A stretch of DNA of 64,000 nucleotides. Origin: Streptomyces sp. Je 1-332. Lineage in GTDB: Bacteria; Actinomycetota; Actinomycetes; Streptomycetales; Streptomycetaceae. The DNA lies in contig NZ_CP160402.1 of NCBI RefSeq assembly GCF_040730185.1, positions 5,952,001 through 6,016,000 on the forward strand, read 5' to 3'. Position numbers and translations under genes: made by a program. Positions within the stretch are counted from its first letter, which is position 1. Each line of letters begins with the position of its first letter. Under the pieces are notes generated by a model. It did not search any database. It saw only the letters and a list, made by a program, of their open reading frames with translations, and was not told where the DNA came from. Positions 27,156-37,010 of this stretch are shown in pieces.

Positions 27156-28225
27156 GGCGTCCGCTCCGCCGTCGCCGGCGGGGACGTCGGCTGCGCGGGA
27201 AGCTGTGAGCCCGCGTGCACGCACGCCGCGCGGTGCCGGGGGCCCGCGTCCCGCAGCGCCTGGTCCTCCGTGGTGCAGACGTCGAGGGCGACCGGGCAGC
27301 GCGGGTGGAACGTACAGCCCGTGGGGAGCAGGGACGGGTCGGGCGGGTCGCCGGGCAGACCGCGCGGCGCGAAGCGGGACGCCGCGTCGCCGATGCGCGG
27401 GAAGGCCGCCGAGAGGGCCTTGCCGTACGGGTGCTGGGCGTTCTCGTAGACCTCGGAGGCCGGGCCCTCCTCGACGACGCGGCCCGCGTACATCACCGCG
27501 AGCCGGTCACACGTGTCAGAGAGCACCGCCAGGTCGTGGCTGATCATGATCAGGCCCAGGTCCTGCTCGGACACCAACTGTTCGATCAGGCGCAGGATCT
27601 GAGCCTGGATCATCACGTCCAGGGCCGTGGTCGGCTCGTCGGCGATGATCAGGCGCGGATCGCAGGCGAGTGCCATCGCGATCATCACGCGCTGACGTTG
27701 ACCGCCCGACAGCTCGTGCGGATACGCCTGCGCACGAGCGGCAGGAAGCCCCACCTGCTCGAGCAGCTCTCCGGCCTTCTTCTTCGCGCCCGCCTGCGTG
27801 GCCTTCTTGTGCAGCAGGATCGGCTCGGCGATCTGGTCGCCGATGCGGTGCACGGCGTTGAGCGAGTGCATCGCGCCCTGGAAGACGACCGACGCGCCCG
27901 CCCAGCGGACCGCGCGGACCTGGCCCCACTTCATGGTGAGGACGTCCTCGCCGTCGAGCAGGACCTCACCGGTCACCTTCGTGCCGGCGGGCAACAGCCG
28001 AAGCAACGCGAGCGCCAGCGTGGACTTGCCGCAGCCGGACTCGCCCGCGACCCCGAGCTTCTGGCCCGCGTCGACCGAGAGGTTCACGCCGCGCACCGCG
28101 GCCGCCCCGGACGCGTACGTCACTTCGAGATTTCTTACGTCGAGAAGGCGCTGTTCCGTCGCCTTGGCCTCTGTCACCTTGGCCCCTGTCACCTTGGTCT
28201 CCGTCACCTCATCCGAACCGCTCAA
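27152..28225 (-). CDS. Peptide/nickel-type ABC transporter ATP-binding protein (DppD/OppD-like)
   Basis: The second ATPase of the importer. The start is uncertain. A TTG at 28225 overlaps the upstream permease stop by 4 bases (TTGA), and GTG codons at 28207, 28192 and 28177 each begin a 15-bp repeat. Walker A GESGCGKST, signature LSGGQRQRVMIAMAL and Walker B RLIIADEPTTALD are intact. The C-terminus has GCTFHPRCPVALDVC, as in its partner. It is translationally coupled on both sides. The N-terminal KVTEA-type repeats precede the ABC domain, which starts at VRNLEVTYASG. Confidence 0.9.
   Translation of the reverse strand: MSGSDEVTETKVTGAKVTEAKATEQRLLDVRNLEVTYASGAAAVRGVNLSVDAGQKLGVAGESGCGKSTLALALLRLLPAGTKVTGEVLLDGEDVLTMKWGQVRAVRWAGASVVFQGAMHSLNAVHRIGDQIAEPILLHKKATQAGAKKKAGELLEQVGLPAARAQAYPHELSGGQRQRVMIAMALACDPRLIIADEPTTALDVMIQAQILRLIEQLVSEQDLGLIMISHDLAVLSDTCDRLAVMYAGRVVEEGPASEVYENAQHPYGKALSAAFPRIGDAASRFAPRGLPGDPPDPSLLPTGCTFHPRCPVALDVCTTEDQALRDAGPRHRAACVHAGSQLPAQPTSPPATAERTP
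28151..28207 (-). repeat. Nearly four 15-bp repeats at the DppD-like gene start
   Basis: In-frame units read V-T-E-T-K, V-T-G-A-K, V-T-E-A-K and A-T-E-Q. Three of them start with GTG, so each could initiate translation. Confidence 0.75.
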
Positions 28226-29160
28226 CGGGAGACCCCCAGCCTGGGGTTGAGCACCGACTCCACGGCCCTCCCGCACAGCGTGAACGCGAGTGCGACGACG
28301 GCGATGGCGATGCCGGGCGGAGCGAGATACCACCAGTTGCCCGCACTGACCGCGCCCGCCTCACGCGCGTCCTGGAGCAGTCCGCCCCAGGAGACGGCCG
28401 TCGGATCGCCGAGTCCGAGGAAGGCGAGCGTCGCCTCGGTGAGGATGGCGCTGGAGATGACCAGGGTGGTCTGCGCGAGCACCAGCGGCATGACGTTGGG
28501 CAGCACATGACGGGTCATGACATGGCCGTGCCCGCCGCCGAGCGCCTGTGCCCTCTCGATGTACGGGCGTGACTCCACGGCCAGGGTCTGGGCGCGGACG
28601 AGCCGCGCGGTCGTCGGCCACGTCGTCACGCCGATCGCCAGGATGATCGTCCAGATGGTTCCGGACATCACGGTGGCGAGGGCGATGGCGAGCACCAGCG
28701 TGGGCATCACCAGGAACCAGTCCGTGATGCGCATGATCACGGTGGAGTACCAGCCCTTGAAGTGCCCCGCGGTGACCCCCACGACGGTGCCGATGGCCAC
28801 CGAAAGCACGGCGGCCAGCAGCCCGATGGTCAGCGAGATCCGCGCGCCCCACACGAGAAGGCCGAGCAGATCCCGCCCGAACTGGTCGGTGCCCAGCGGG
28901 AATTCGCCGCTCGGCGACTCCATCGGTTTGCCCGGCGCGTCGGTCACGCTCTGCGCGTCCGCGCCGACAAGGAGCGGCGCGAAGAGGGCGACGAGCGCGA
29001 TGAGGACGAGCGCGCCGAGACCGAAGAGCCCGGCCCGGTGTGTGCGGTACTCGCGCCAGAAGCGGGCGGCGGAGTGCCGCCTGCGGGTCCAGGCGAGCGC
29101 CCGGGGGCTCTTGGCGACCGGGACCTGGGTCCTCTCGGTCTCTGTTGCTTCGGTCGTCAT
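28222..29160 (-). CDS. Peptide/nickel-type ABC transporter permease (DppC-like)
   Basis: 312 aa. ATG at 29160 overlaps the upstream permease stop (ATGA). The N-terminal cytoplasmic part is followed by a first membrane helix (GLFGLGALVLIALVALFAP). The DppC signature FPLGTDQFGRDLLGLLVWGARISL comes next, then five more helices. The coupling EAA loop is present as YIERAQALGGGHGHVMTRHVLPN. Inner-membrane channel half; pairs with the DppB-like protein. Confidence 0.92.
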   Translation of the reverse strand: MTTEATETERTQVPVAKSPRALAWTRRRHSAARFWREYRTHRAGLFGLGALVLIALVALFAPLLVGADAQSVTDAPGKPMESPSGEFPLGTDQFGRDLLGLLVWGARISLTIGLLAAVLSVAIGTVVGVTAGHFKGWYSTVIMRITDWFLVMPTLVLAIALATVMSGTIWTIILAIGVTTWPTTARLVRAQTLAVESRPYIERAQALGGGHGHVMTRHVLPNVMPLVLAQTTLVISSAILTEATLAFLGLGDPTAVSWGGLLQDAREAGAVSAGNWWYLAPPGIAIAVVALAFTLCGRAVESVLNPRLGVSR

Positions 29161-30239
29161 CGGCCCACCCTCGGGTCGAGCAGCGGATAGATCACGTCGG
29201 CCAGGGTGTTCATCAGGATCACCGCGGCGGCGAACACGAAGAACAGACCCTGCACGAGGGGCAGGTCGGGCACGCTCAGCGCGGCGTAGAAGAGCCCGCC
29301 GAGTCCCGGCCAGGAGAAGACCGTCTCGACGAGGATCGCGCCCGCCACCACCGTGCCGAGGTTCACGAACATCAGCGTGACCGTGGGCAGCATCGCGTTC
29401 GGGACGGCATGACGACGGCGTACCAGATCGTCCCGGAGCCCCTTGGCGCGTGCGGTGGTCAGATAGTCGCTGCCCATCTCGTCGAGCAGCGACGAGCGCA
29501 TGACCAGGAGCGTCTGCGCGTATCCCACCGCCACCAGGGTGATGACGGGGAGCACCATGTGGTGCGCGACGTCGATGACGTACGCGATACCCGTCTCGCC
29601 CCCCGATTCGAGCCCGCCGGTCGGGAAGAGCCCGGGGATCGGGCCGACCCCCACCGAGAAGGTGATGATGAGCAGAAGGCCGAGCCAGAAGGACGGCACG
29701 GAGTAGAGCGTGAGCGCGAGACCGGTGTGGACCCGGTCCCCGAGCCCGCCGTTGCGCCACGCCGTGCGCGTGCCGAGCCAGATGCCGATGAGGGTGTAGA
29801 GCACGAACGCGGTGCCGGTGAGCAGGAGCGTCGCGGGCAGCGCGTCGGTGATCTTCTCCATCACCGGGGTGTGGAACTGGTAGGAGGTGCCGAAGTCGCC
29901 GGTCAGCGCGTTGCCGCAGTAGTCGAGGAACTGCGTCATGACCGGCTGGTCGAGGCCGAACTCCTTGCGCATCGCGTCCAGCTGTTCGGCCGATACGCGC
30001 TTTCCGCCGGTCATCTGCTTCACCGGGTCGCCCGGGATGAGCCGGAACAGGAAGAAGCTGGTCACGAGGACGGCGAACAGCGAGACGGCGGCGCCGCCCA
30101 GCTTGCCCGCCACGTACTGGAGATAGGCGCGGGTGTTCCGGGCCCGGGGGCCGCGGGCCGACGGCCCGGCGAACGCCGGATCGTCGGTCGCCGCGGCGCC
30201 CTCGGTGTCGAGCAGTGCGGGATTGCTGTCAGCGGTCAT
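29157..30239 (-). CDS. Peptide/nickel-type ABC transporter permease (DppB-like)
   Basis: 360 aa with a Streptomyces-type N-terminal extension before the first membrane helix (VSLFAVLVTSFFLFRLIPGDP). The family motif RLIPGDPV, six predicted helices and the EAA loop (DYLTTARAKGLRDDLVRRRHAVPN) are present. It starts 3 bases after the binding-protein stop and overlaps the next permease by 4 bases. Confidence 0.92.
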   Translation of the reverse strand: MTADSNPALLDTEGAAATDDPAFAGPSARGPRARNTRAYLQYVAGKLGGAAVSLFAVLVTSFFLFRLIPGDPVKQMTGGKRVSAEQLDAMRKEFGLDQPVMTQFLDYCGNALTGDFGTSYQFHTPVMEKITDALPATLLLTGTAFVLYTLIGIWLGTRTAWRNGGLGDRVHTGLALTLYSVPSFWLGLLLIITFSVGVGPIPGLFPTGGLESGGETGIAYVIDVAHHMVLPVITLVAVGYAQTLLVMRSSLLDEMGSDYLTTARAKGLRDDLVRRRHAVPNAMLPTVTLMFVNLGTVVAGAILVETVFSWPGLGGLFYAALSVPDLPLVQGLFFVFAAAVILMNTLADVIYPLLDPRVGR

Positions 30240-30242
30240 GCG

Positions 30243-32153
30243 TTACTCGCGGTCCTCTGCGGTCGAACGGCGGCGCAGGGCGAACAGGACTCCGCCGCCG
30301 ACGAGCACCACCGCGGCGGCGGCGATACCGATGATGACACCGGTCGAGCTTCCATCCTTGGAGGAACTCTTCCCATCCGCGGGCTCCGCCGACCACCAGG
30401 ACCAGTAACCGTCCTGGCCGTAGATGTTGCCCGCGGCCGTCGGCATGGTGGTGATGGACTTGATCTGGTCGGTGCGGTAGGCCTCGACGGCGTTCGGGTA
30501 CGCGAGGATGTTCATGTACCCGGAGTCGTAGAGCCAGGACTGCATCTCCTTGACGGTCTCAGCGCGCTTGGCGGGGTCGTACTCGGCCAGCTGCTTGTTG
30601 TAGAGCTCGTCGTACTTCTTGTCGCAGATGAAGTTGTCGGTCGCGGCGCTCTCCTTGGCCTTCACCGGGAGCGCGGCGCAGGCGTGGATGCCGAGGACGA
30701 AGTCCGGGTCGGGGTTGACGGACCAGCCGTCGAACGCGAGATCGTACTCACCCGCGTACCAGGGCACGGACACGTCATCGAGACAGTTGACCTTGAGCCC
30801 GATACCAAGGTCCCCCCACCACTCCTTCAGATACTTCCCCACGGCCTTGTCGTTCGGGTCGGTGGCGTGACACAGGATGCGGAAGTCGAGCGGCTTCCCG
30901 TCCTTGCCGACGCGCTTGCCGTCGCCGTTCTTCTTGTAGCCCGCGTCGTCGAGGAGTTGGGCGGCCTTCTTGGGGTCGTACGACAGCTTCTGGTCGGCGG
31001 AGGGCTTCCAGGCGTACTCGGAGAAGCGAGGTGGGATGTATCCCTCGCCCTCGACGGCCTGACCCTGGAAGACCTTGTCGACCAGCGCCTCACGGTCGAC
31101 GGAGAGGAAGAGCGCCTGACGGACCTTCTTGTCCAGGAGGGCCTTGTGCCCGTCACCAAACTTCTTGCGGTCGCGGGTCTGGGCGCCGGGGTTGGTCGCG
31201 AGCGCGAAGAAGCGCCGGCCCGGCCCCTCGTTCACCTTGACGTTCTCCGTGCCCTTGAGCTCGGCGGCCTGCGCGGGGGTGAGGGCGGGCTGCCCGGCGA
31301 CGAAGGCCACCTCGCCCTTCTTCAGCGCGGCGACGGCGGCGTCCTGGTCCTTGTACGTCTTGAAGACCAGCTCGTCGAACTTGGGCGCGCCGCGCCAGAA
31401 GTTCTTGTTGGCCTTCAGCTTCACGTACTGGTCGGTCTTGTAGTCGGTGAGGACGAAAGGCCCGTTGCCGACGACGGGAAAGTCCTTGTCGTTGTTGTAC
31501 TTGCTGATGTCACCGACCTTCTCCCACACATGCTTCGGGACGATCGGCACGTCGAGCGCGGCCATGGTGGCCTGCGGCTCCTTCAGCTCGACGACCAGCT
31601 TGGTGGGGCTGGGTGCGGTCACCTTCTTGAAGTTGGCGACGAAGCTGGAGTTGGGGCTCGCTGTGCCGTCCTTGGACATCAGCTTGTTGAACGTCCAGGC
31701 CGCGTCCTCGGCGGTCGCCTTCTTGCCGTCCGACCACTTCGAGTTGTCCCGGATGGTGTACGTCCAGGTCAGCTTGTCGGCGGAGGGCTCCCACTTGGTG
31801 GCGAAGCCGGGGATGGCGTGGTTGTCCTTGGCGTCGTAGTTCGTCAGGTACTCGTACGTCAGGCGGTGGATGCTGGTGCTGAGCAGCCGCTGGGCGAGGA
31901 AGGGACTGAGCGAGTCGACGCTCTGGGCCACCGCGACGGTCAGGGTCTTCTTGCCGTCCGCCTTGGCCTCGGCCTGTTGGGGCGCCGGGTTGAGGGGGGT
32001 GGCGAGACCCGCGGTGAGGGTGAGGGCGCCGGTGGCGGCCGCCAGGAGGAGACGGAGGCGTGGGGGAGCTTTCGCGGGCCTCTCCGGGGACGCCTTGGTG
32101 GTGGGGTGAGACCGATGAGTCCGTGTTCTGCCGTGCTGATCTTGTGTATCCAT
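30243..32153 (-). CDS. Oligopeptide-type solute-binding protein with C-terminal membrane anchor
   Basis: 636 aa. ATG at 32153 is preferred (gaggt 9 bases upstream); an ATG at 32174 lacks a ribosome site. A signal peptide lies near residues 30-60 with no lipobox Cys. The SBP_bac_5 body starts at KKTLTVAVAQSVDSLSPF. A Ser/Gly linker leads to a C-terminal membrane helix (GVIIGIAAAAVVLVGGGVLF) and an RRR stop-transfer, so it is tethered by its C-terminus instead of a lipid. It captures the solute for the coupled permeases and ATPases. The solute is unknown; peptides are most likely. Confidence 0.9.
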   Translation of the reverse strand: MDTQDQHGRTRTHRSHPTTKASPERPAKAPPRLRLLLAAATGALTLTAGLATPLNPAPQQAEAKADGKKTLTVAVAQSVDSLSPFLAQRLLSTSIHRLTYEYLTNYDAKDNHAIPGFATKWEPSADKLTWTYTIRDNSKWSDGKKATAEDAAWTFNKLMSKDGTASPNSSFVANFKKVTAPSPTKLVVELKEPQATMAALDVPIVPKHVWEKVGDISKYNNDKDFPVVGNGPFVLTDYKTDQYVKLKANKNFWRGAPKFDELVFKTYKDQDAAVAALKKGEVAFVAGQPALTPAQAAELKGTENVKVNEGPGRRFFALATNPGAQTRDRKKFGDGHKALLDKKVRQALFLSVDREALVDKVFQGQAVEGEGYIPPRFSEYAWKPSADQKLSYDPKKAAQLLDDAGYKKNGDGKRVGKDGKPLDFRILCHATDPNDKAVGKYLKEWWGDLGIGLKVNCLDDVSVPWYAGEYDLAFDGWSVNPDPDFVLGIHACAALPVKAKESAATDNFICDKKYDELYNKQLAEYDPAKRAETVKEMQSWLYDSGYMNILAYPNAVEAYRTDQIKSITTMPTAAGNIYGQDGYWSWWSAEPADGKSSSKDGSSTGVIIGIAAAAVVLVGGGVLFALRRRSTAEDRE

Positions 32154-32435
32154 GGGTCGGTGACCTCGCGTCATCGCTCGCGCAGAGATGGCTAGTTGAT
32201 CAAGGAACGCCAGCTGGTTGATGTGTGTGTCTACCAGCGCCAGTCTGCGTCAGTCAACGGCAGGTGAACCCCATGTGGCCTGCGGAAATAACGAGTTGAC
32301 CCGTATTTCATCCGCATTGGTCAAGACCTGTGAAGCGTGGCTGGTCGGGGGGTGATGGTGGGGGGAGGGGCAGGTGGGGGGAGGTGTTGCCCCCGTGTCC
32401 GCTTGCCCGCCCGGGTCCCCTTCGATGGTTGGTCT

Positions 32436-32465
32436 GCGGGGTAATCGGGTGGGTGGGTGGGAAAG
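32436..32465 (+). repeat. Dispersed G-rich repeat, copy 3, (GGGT)4 quadruplex motif
   Basis: gcggggtaatcgggtgggtg followed by ggtgggaaag. It matches the first 30 bases of the other two copies with few changes but lacks the downstream cgccgcgaagcggcg dyad. It contains four GGG runs separated by single T, plus a fifth run. Confidence 0.75.
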
Positions 32466-32503
32466 TCTGTTCGTCAGTCGAACTGCGGGGCGCTGGACTA
32501 ACA

Positions 32504-32540
32504 GACTGGGCCCGCACCAAGGTTCGGTGCGGGCCCAGTC
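32504..32540. terminator. Stem-loop terminator downstream of the EspI-like gene
   Basis: A perfect 15-bp inverted repeat (gactgggcccgcacc and complement) with a 7-nt loop, about 20 bases past the stop codon of the minus-strand gene. Confidence 0.85.
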
Positions 32541-32560
32541 GAGATCGGCGGAGGCGAAGG

Positions 32561-35500
32561 CTACTGCTGCGGCGCCTCCGGCGCGGGAGGCTGCGGGGGC
32601 TGATACGGAGCCCCGGGCTGGAACGGCTGCCCAGGCTGGACGGGCGGCGGGGCCTGCCCCGGCTGCGGCTGCCCCTGAGGCGCCGCGTTCTGCCACCCCT
32701 GCGGAGCCCCCGGCTGCTGCGGATAAGGCTGCCCACCGGGCTGCGGCTGCGGCGCGGGCGGCTGCTGCTGCGGCTGCTGCTGCGGCGGCTGCTGAGGAGC
32801 GTAAGGCTGCTGCGGCGCCTGCCCCGGATAGGGCGCCTGCCCAGGCTGCGGCGCCTGCCCAGGCTGCGGCGCCTGCCCCCCGTACGGCTGCTGCCCAGGC
32901 GCAGCCCCAGGCGCGGGCGCCTGCTGCCCGGGATAGCCCCCCTGCCCCGGCAGGGGCGGAGCCACGACCGGCGGCGGATTCCCGTCCGAAGTCCAGAGCC
33001 CCTGCTGCTGCTGAGCCCGCACGAAGTCCTCGGCGACCATCGCCGAAAGATTGAAGTACGCCTCCCGGACCTTCGGCCGCATCATGTCGAGATCAACCTC
33101 GGCGCCGGCAGCAAGATGCTCGTCAAACGGAATGACGACAACCCCACGGCACCGCGTCTCGAAGTGCGACACGATGTCGTCAACCTTGATCATCTTCCCG
33201 GTCTCACGCACTCCGGAGATGACGGTGATCGACCGCGACACGAGATCGGCGTACCCGTGGGCCGACAGCCAGTCCAGCGTCGTCGACGCGCTACTGGCAC
33301 CATCCACAGACGGCGTGGAAATAATGATCAGCTGATCGGCAAGGTCGAGAACCCCCCGCATGGCGCTGTAAAGCAACCCCGTACCGGAGTCGGTCAGGAT
33401 GATCGGGTACTGCTTCCCGAGCACATCGATCGCACGCCGGTAGTCCTCGTCGTTGAACGTCGTAGAGACGGCCGGATCGACGTCATTGGCGATGATCTCG
33501 AGCCCGGATGCGGCCTGCGAGGTGAACCGCCGGATGTCCATGTACGAGTTGAGGTACGGGATCGCCTGGACGAGGTCACGGATGGTGGCCCCGGTCTCGC
33601 GGCGCACGCGGCGCCCGAGCGTACCGGCGTCGGGGTTGGCGTCGATGGCAAGGATCTTGTCCTGCCGCTCGGTGGCGAGTGTGGAGCCGAGGGCGGTAGT
33701 GGTGGTGGTCTTCCCGACGCCACCCTTCAAACTGATGACGGCGATGCGGTAGCAGGACAGAACCGGAGTCCGGATCAGCTCCAACTTCCGCTGCCGCTCG
33801 GCCTCTTCCTTCTTGCCGCCGAGCTTGAACCGGGACCCACCGGCAGCGGGCCGACTGCTCTTGGCCTTCGGCTTGGTGTTGCGCAGCAGCCGGTCGGAGG
33901 ACAACTCGACGGCAGCGGTGTACCCGAGGGGAGCCCCGGGATTGGTCCGCTCCCGCTGATCGTGCTGTACGGCCTGCGGCCAGGCGGCACCGGTGCGGGG
34001 ATCGATGGGCGGCTGAGGCTGAACCGGTTGCTGCGCCTGCGGCTGAGGCTGACCATGGGGCTGCTGAGCTGGAAGAGGCTGCGGAGCCTGAGGTTGCGGC
34101 TGAGCCTGCGGCTGCGGTTGCGGCTGCGCGGGAGCGGGGGGCTGCGGTTGCGGCATCGCCTGCGGCGCCGGCTGCTGCTGGGCCTGAGGCGCGGGCGGCT
34201 GAGGGAACCCGTAACTGCTCTGCGGGGCAGGGGAGTTGGGCTGAGCAGGAGCGGGCGCACCGTGCTGCGGGAACCCATAACCACTCGGCGGAACGGGAGC
34301 GCCGCCCTGCTGGGGAAACCCATACCCGGCGGGCGGAGCAGGCGCTTCGGGGGCCGGAGCCGGAGCCGGAGCCGGAGCGGGGGCAGGGGCCGGGGCGGGC
34401 GCAGTGGCCTGCGGGAACCCGTACCCACCGTGCGGAGCCGGAGCCGGAGCCGGAGCATCGGCGACCGGCGGCGCCGGCGCAGGAGTGACAGGAGAAGGCG
34501 CCACGGGCCCGGTCGGCGAGGGCCAGGCCGGGGGCGCGGCCTGAGGAGCAGGCTGCTGTACGGGCGCAGGCGCAGGCTGAGCCTGCTGCGGTACGGGCGG
34601 CGGCTGCACAGGCTCGGCAGCTGGCGCCGGCGCCGGTTCCGCGGGCGGCGGGGTCGACGCCTGACCGGGCACGGGCCACTGCGGAGCAGAGGTAGGCGCG
34701 GCAGGCTGGAAGGCGGGCGGCAACGGCGGAAGCCCACCGTTCGGCGCGGGCGGCGGAGTCCAGGACGGAGGCACGGAGTCCTGCACGTCGTCAACGGGCG
34801 CGGCAGGCACGGCGTCCTGAGGAGCGGCATCCTGCGGAGAGGCATCCCGGATCTCGTCAGCGACACCACCAGAATCGCCGAAGTCCTCAACGTCACCGTC
34901 ATTGTCATCGTCATCGGCCGAGTCATCGGAGGCGGAAAGACCCTCGTCCGACTCATCCGCGTCCACGGACTCTCCGACAGGCTCACCAGAAGGCGGCGCG
35001 TCGTCACTGTGGCCGTCACCGAAGGAAAGCCCGGCTGCAGCCAGAAGAGACGACTCAGGCTGCTCATCCCCGAGGCCAAGCGCAGCCTCATCCGACTCAT
35101 CCGACTCATCCGCGCCCGAGGACTCCGAAGACTCCGAAGACCCCTCCGAGGGGGAGACGGATCCGGCGGCCCGCTCCTCGATCTCCCGCTTGAGGGCGGC
35201 GGAGGAGAACCGCATGGTGGCGCCGCTCTCCAGATCACCACTGCGGTCGGCAACAGGCCCCACCACAGCGGAAGGAGTGGAAACAGCCTGCACCTCATCC
35301 TCATCCTCAGCCTCGACCTCGGCAGCCTCAGCCTGAACGTCAGCCTCCGGCTCAGGCTCAGGCTTAGGAACAACACCAGTCACATGCACGGAGGAGGCAA
35401 CACCAGCAACGGCACCGCTCCAGTCAGCAGCACCCCCCGAAGGTGCCCCTCCCTCAGCAGGCTCCGAAGGCGAGGAAACCGGAGCAGGAGTAGGAGCAGT

Positions 35501-35881
35501 GGCAGGAGCGGGAGCAACCGGCGCAGCCCAATCGGCCCGAGGCTGGAACCCACCCCCCACAGGCAGCTTCGGCACAACGGGGGGCGGCCCCACCGGCGGA
35601 GACTGCGGAGCCGGAGGCTCGGAGGCTTCGGGCGCAGCAGGAGCCGCAGGCGAAGAAACCGGCGGAGACGAGGGCAGGGAAGGCGAGGAAGGTGACGAAG
35701 ACGGCGCGGGCGACGCCGAAGGAGTCTCCCCCGCACTGCCGGACGCGTTCTGCGTGTACCAGGCAGGAGGGGCGTAGTCGATGGTGAACTCGCCCGTAGT
35801 CTCGGCAGCGGACTCCGCGTCGGACTGATCATCGACGGGTGAATCCCAGCCCCCGCGGATCTCGTCCCGATCGCTGTTCAC
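32561..35881 (-). CDS. EspI-like proline-rich MinD/ParA-family ATPase of the ESX locus
   Basis: 1106 aa. GTG at 35881 with a perfect aggagg 5 bases before it; a longer reading lacks a site. Residues 1-690 are acidic, then Pro/Gln/Ala-rich and disordered, with repeats such as GYGFPQ. A conserved block [21 protein letters not shown] leads into a P-loop ATPase domain (about 705-960) with deviant Walker [17 protein letters not shown] and [12 protein letters not shown] second Pro/Gln-rich tail follows. The layout (long proline-rich N-terminus, then [11 protein letters not shown]) is that of mycobacterial EspI, which tunes ESX-1 secretion with ATP level. It is the distal gene of the minus-strand arm with EccE; function in Streptomyces is inferred. 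Confidence 0.85.
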   Translation of the reverse strand: MNSDRDEIRGGWDSPVDDQSDAESAAETTGEFTIDYAPPAWYTQNASGSAGETPSASPAPSSSPSSPSLPSSPPVSSPAAPAAPEASEPPAPQSPPVGPPPVVPKLPVGGGFQPRADWAAPVAPAPATAPTPAPVSSPSEPAEGGAPSGGAADWSGAVAGVASSVHVTGVVPKPEPEPEADVQAEAAEVEAEDEDEVQAVSTPSAVVGPVADRSGDLESGATMRFSSAALKREIEERAAGSVSPSEGSSESSESSGADESDESDEAALGLGDEQPESSLLAAAGLSFGDGHSDDAPPSGEPVGESVDADESDEGLSASDDSADDDDNDGDVEDFGDSGGVADEIRDASPQDAAPQDAVPAAPVDDVQDSVPPSWTPPPAPNGGLPPLPPAFQPAAPTSAPQWPVPGQASTPPPAEPAPAPAAEPVQPPPVPQQAQPAPAPVQQPAPQAAPPAWPSPTGPVAPSPVTPAPAPPVADAPAPAPAPHGGYGFPQATAPAPAPAPAPAPAPAPAPEAPAPPAGYGFPQQGGAPVPPSGYGFPQHGAPAPAQPNSPAPQSSYGFPQPPAPQAQQQPAPQAMPQPQPPAPAQPQPQPQAQPQPQAPQPLPAQQPHGQPQPQAQQPVQPQPPIDPRTGAAWPQAVQHDQRERTNPGAPLGYTAAVELSSDRLLRNTKPKAKSSRPAAGGSRFKLGGKKEEAERQRKLELIRTPVLSCYRIAVISLKGGVGKTTTTTALGSTLATERQDKILAIDANPDAGTLGRRVRRETGATIRDLVQAIPYLNSYMDIRRFTSQAASGLEIIANDVDPAVSTTFNDEDYRRAIDVLGKQYPIILTDSGTGLLYSAMRGVLDLADQLIIISTPSVDGASSASTTLDWLSAHGYADLVSRSITVISGVRETGKMIKVDDIVSHFETRCRGVVVIPFDEHLAAGAEVDLDMMRPKVREAYFNLSAMVAEDFVRAQQQQGLWTSDGNPPPVVAPPLPGQGGYPGQQAPAPGAAPGQQPYGGQAPQPGQAPQPGQAPYPGQAPQQPYAPQQPPQQQPQQQPPAPQPQPGGQPYPQQPGAPQGWQNAAPQGQPQPGQAPPPVQPGQPFQPGAPYQPPQPPAPEAPQQ

Positions 35882-36188
35882 AATGCCTCCTGATGTGGTC
35901 GAACACCCTCGTGCCGTGGTGGGAGGGCGACCGTTTCTGTCGTCCGATCCGCCATGGCTCTCCCCGTGGTGGACGCGCACCACCCACTCCCGGGTTCTGG
36001 CGACGCGCCCAGTCCCAGCCTAATCACCAAAACCACAAGCACGGCAGGGCAGCCCACCCCCCGAATACTGTCCTCTCCGTCACGCTCCCGACGGAAGTGA
36101 CCCCCGTATCCGAATCCGTGACGGACAAATCAACCAACTAGCAGCAAATGCCTGCCAACTCGCTTGGCCAGCCGACACCGACCCCCGG
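35882..36188. other. 307-bp intergenic region upstream of the EspI-like gene
   Basis: Between the EspI-like gene and the 273-aa gene, both minus strand. It likely carries the EspI-like promoter. Only loose dyads are seen (for example gtcac ... gtgac at about 36079-36101). No small gene is convincing. Confidence 0.5.
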
Positions 36189-37010
36189 TCAGTCCATCCG
36201 CCGAGCAGCACCCAACAATCCGGTCTCGGCATCGGTGGCCTGCGTCATCACGTACTGCCGGTCACGATCGGCACACCACAGCGTCAAGCCGTCCGCGAGC
36301 GTAGGTAGGGCATCCACGTAGCCGCCCGGCAACCCCAGCGAACGCCCGATCTGAGTTGCCTCATCGGGAGAGACCCGCTGCACCCCCACAAGCCTGGCCT
36401 GCCGCATCAAGCGCGGCGCAACGGGACTCAGATAGGGCAGAACGGTCAGCACGGACTGCCAGGGCCCTGACACGACCCGTCCCCGAGGCGGTCGCATCCC
36501 GCAGTCCCGCACGACAAGCACCGGGCTCCCGGCGGACGCACCTTGCGGAGGCACCCGCCCCACGTCATGTACGGACATCCCGCTCGGTCCAACCCCCAGT
36601 GCCTGCGCAAGTTGCCCCCAGGCGCCGGCCCGCCCGGTTTCCACAGCCACCCGGGCTCCGGTGGCGGCAGCCCGCAGCGCGATCACCTGCGCGGTCCACA
36701 GACCACCGATGAGGAGGACGTCGTACGGGGTGGGCCGATTGACCCCGAGAACAGCGGGCTGTCCCTGCGCATCGACACCGATCACGACGCCGTCGTCCCC
36801 GATGGGCAAGGCGAGCGAGTCCACTTCCTCACCGGAGAGTGCATGCCGCCCGTGCCGGGGACCGAGCAATCCGAACCCTCCGCGCAAGGCGGTGGAGACC
36901 CTGTTCACCCGAGAGGACGAGTCCCCGGTGGCCCCGCCCACGGGCCCGAATGAGTCATCCGGGGAAGGCGCCCCTCCGGGAGCAGTATTCGAGGCTGAGG
37001 TATACCTCAT
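36189..37010 (-). CDS. ESX-locus hypothetical protein, 273 aa
   Basis: Unrecognised. ATG at 37010 overlaps the eccE stop by 4 bases (ATGA), so it is made together with EccE. It is soluble with no signal peptide. An Ala/Gly-rich core (YDVLLIGGLWTAQVIALRAA) has a Rossmann-like pattern but no P-loop Lys. The C-terminus reads LTLWCADRDRQYVMTQ. Coupling to eccE and proximity to the EspI-like ATPase suggest a cytosolic accessory factor such as a chaperone or regulator (inference). Confidence 0.7.
   Translation of the reverse strand: MRYTSASNTAPGGAPSPDDSFGPVGGATGDSSSRVNRVSTALRGGFGLLGPRHGRHALSGEEVDSLALPIGDDGVVIGVDAQGQPAVLGVNRPTPYDVLLIGGLWTAQVIALRAAATGARVAVETGRAGAWGQLAQALGVGPSGMSVHDVGRVPPQGASAGSPVLVVRDCGMRPPRGRVVSGPWQSVLTVLPYLSPVAPRLMRQARLVGVQRVSPDEATQIGRSLGLPGGYVDALPTLADGLTLWCADRDRQYVMTQATDAETGLLGAARRMD

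Larger units (their letters stand above)
32154..32560. other. 407-bp intergenic region with G-rich repeat and terminator
   Basis: It is the upstream region of the minus-strand transporter and the 3' flank of the EspI-like gene. It contains the third G-rich repeat (32436-32465) and the hairpin at 32504-32540. The stretch next to the transporter start is relatively AT-rich (tgatcaaggaacgcc, cagttgatgtgtgtg) and probably holds its promoter. No gene seen. Confidence 0.6.

Noticed and set aside
29040..32195. Long plus-strand open frame opposite the ABC transporter genes
   Set aside because: Crosses several well-identified minus-strand genes and shows no protein family.
34000..34700. Repetitive ctgcgg/gccggagccgg pattern that might suggest a CRISPR or satellite array
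   Set aside because: Units are irregular, lack spacers and encode Pro/Gln/Ala repeats of the EspI-like protein.
32330..35695. Long plus-strand open frame rich in Arg/Leu/Gly opposite the EspI-like gene
   Set aside because: Composition reflects reverse-complemented Pro/Gln codons; the minus strand has an aggagg site and a clear MinD domain.
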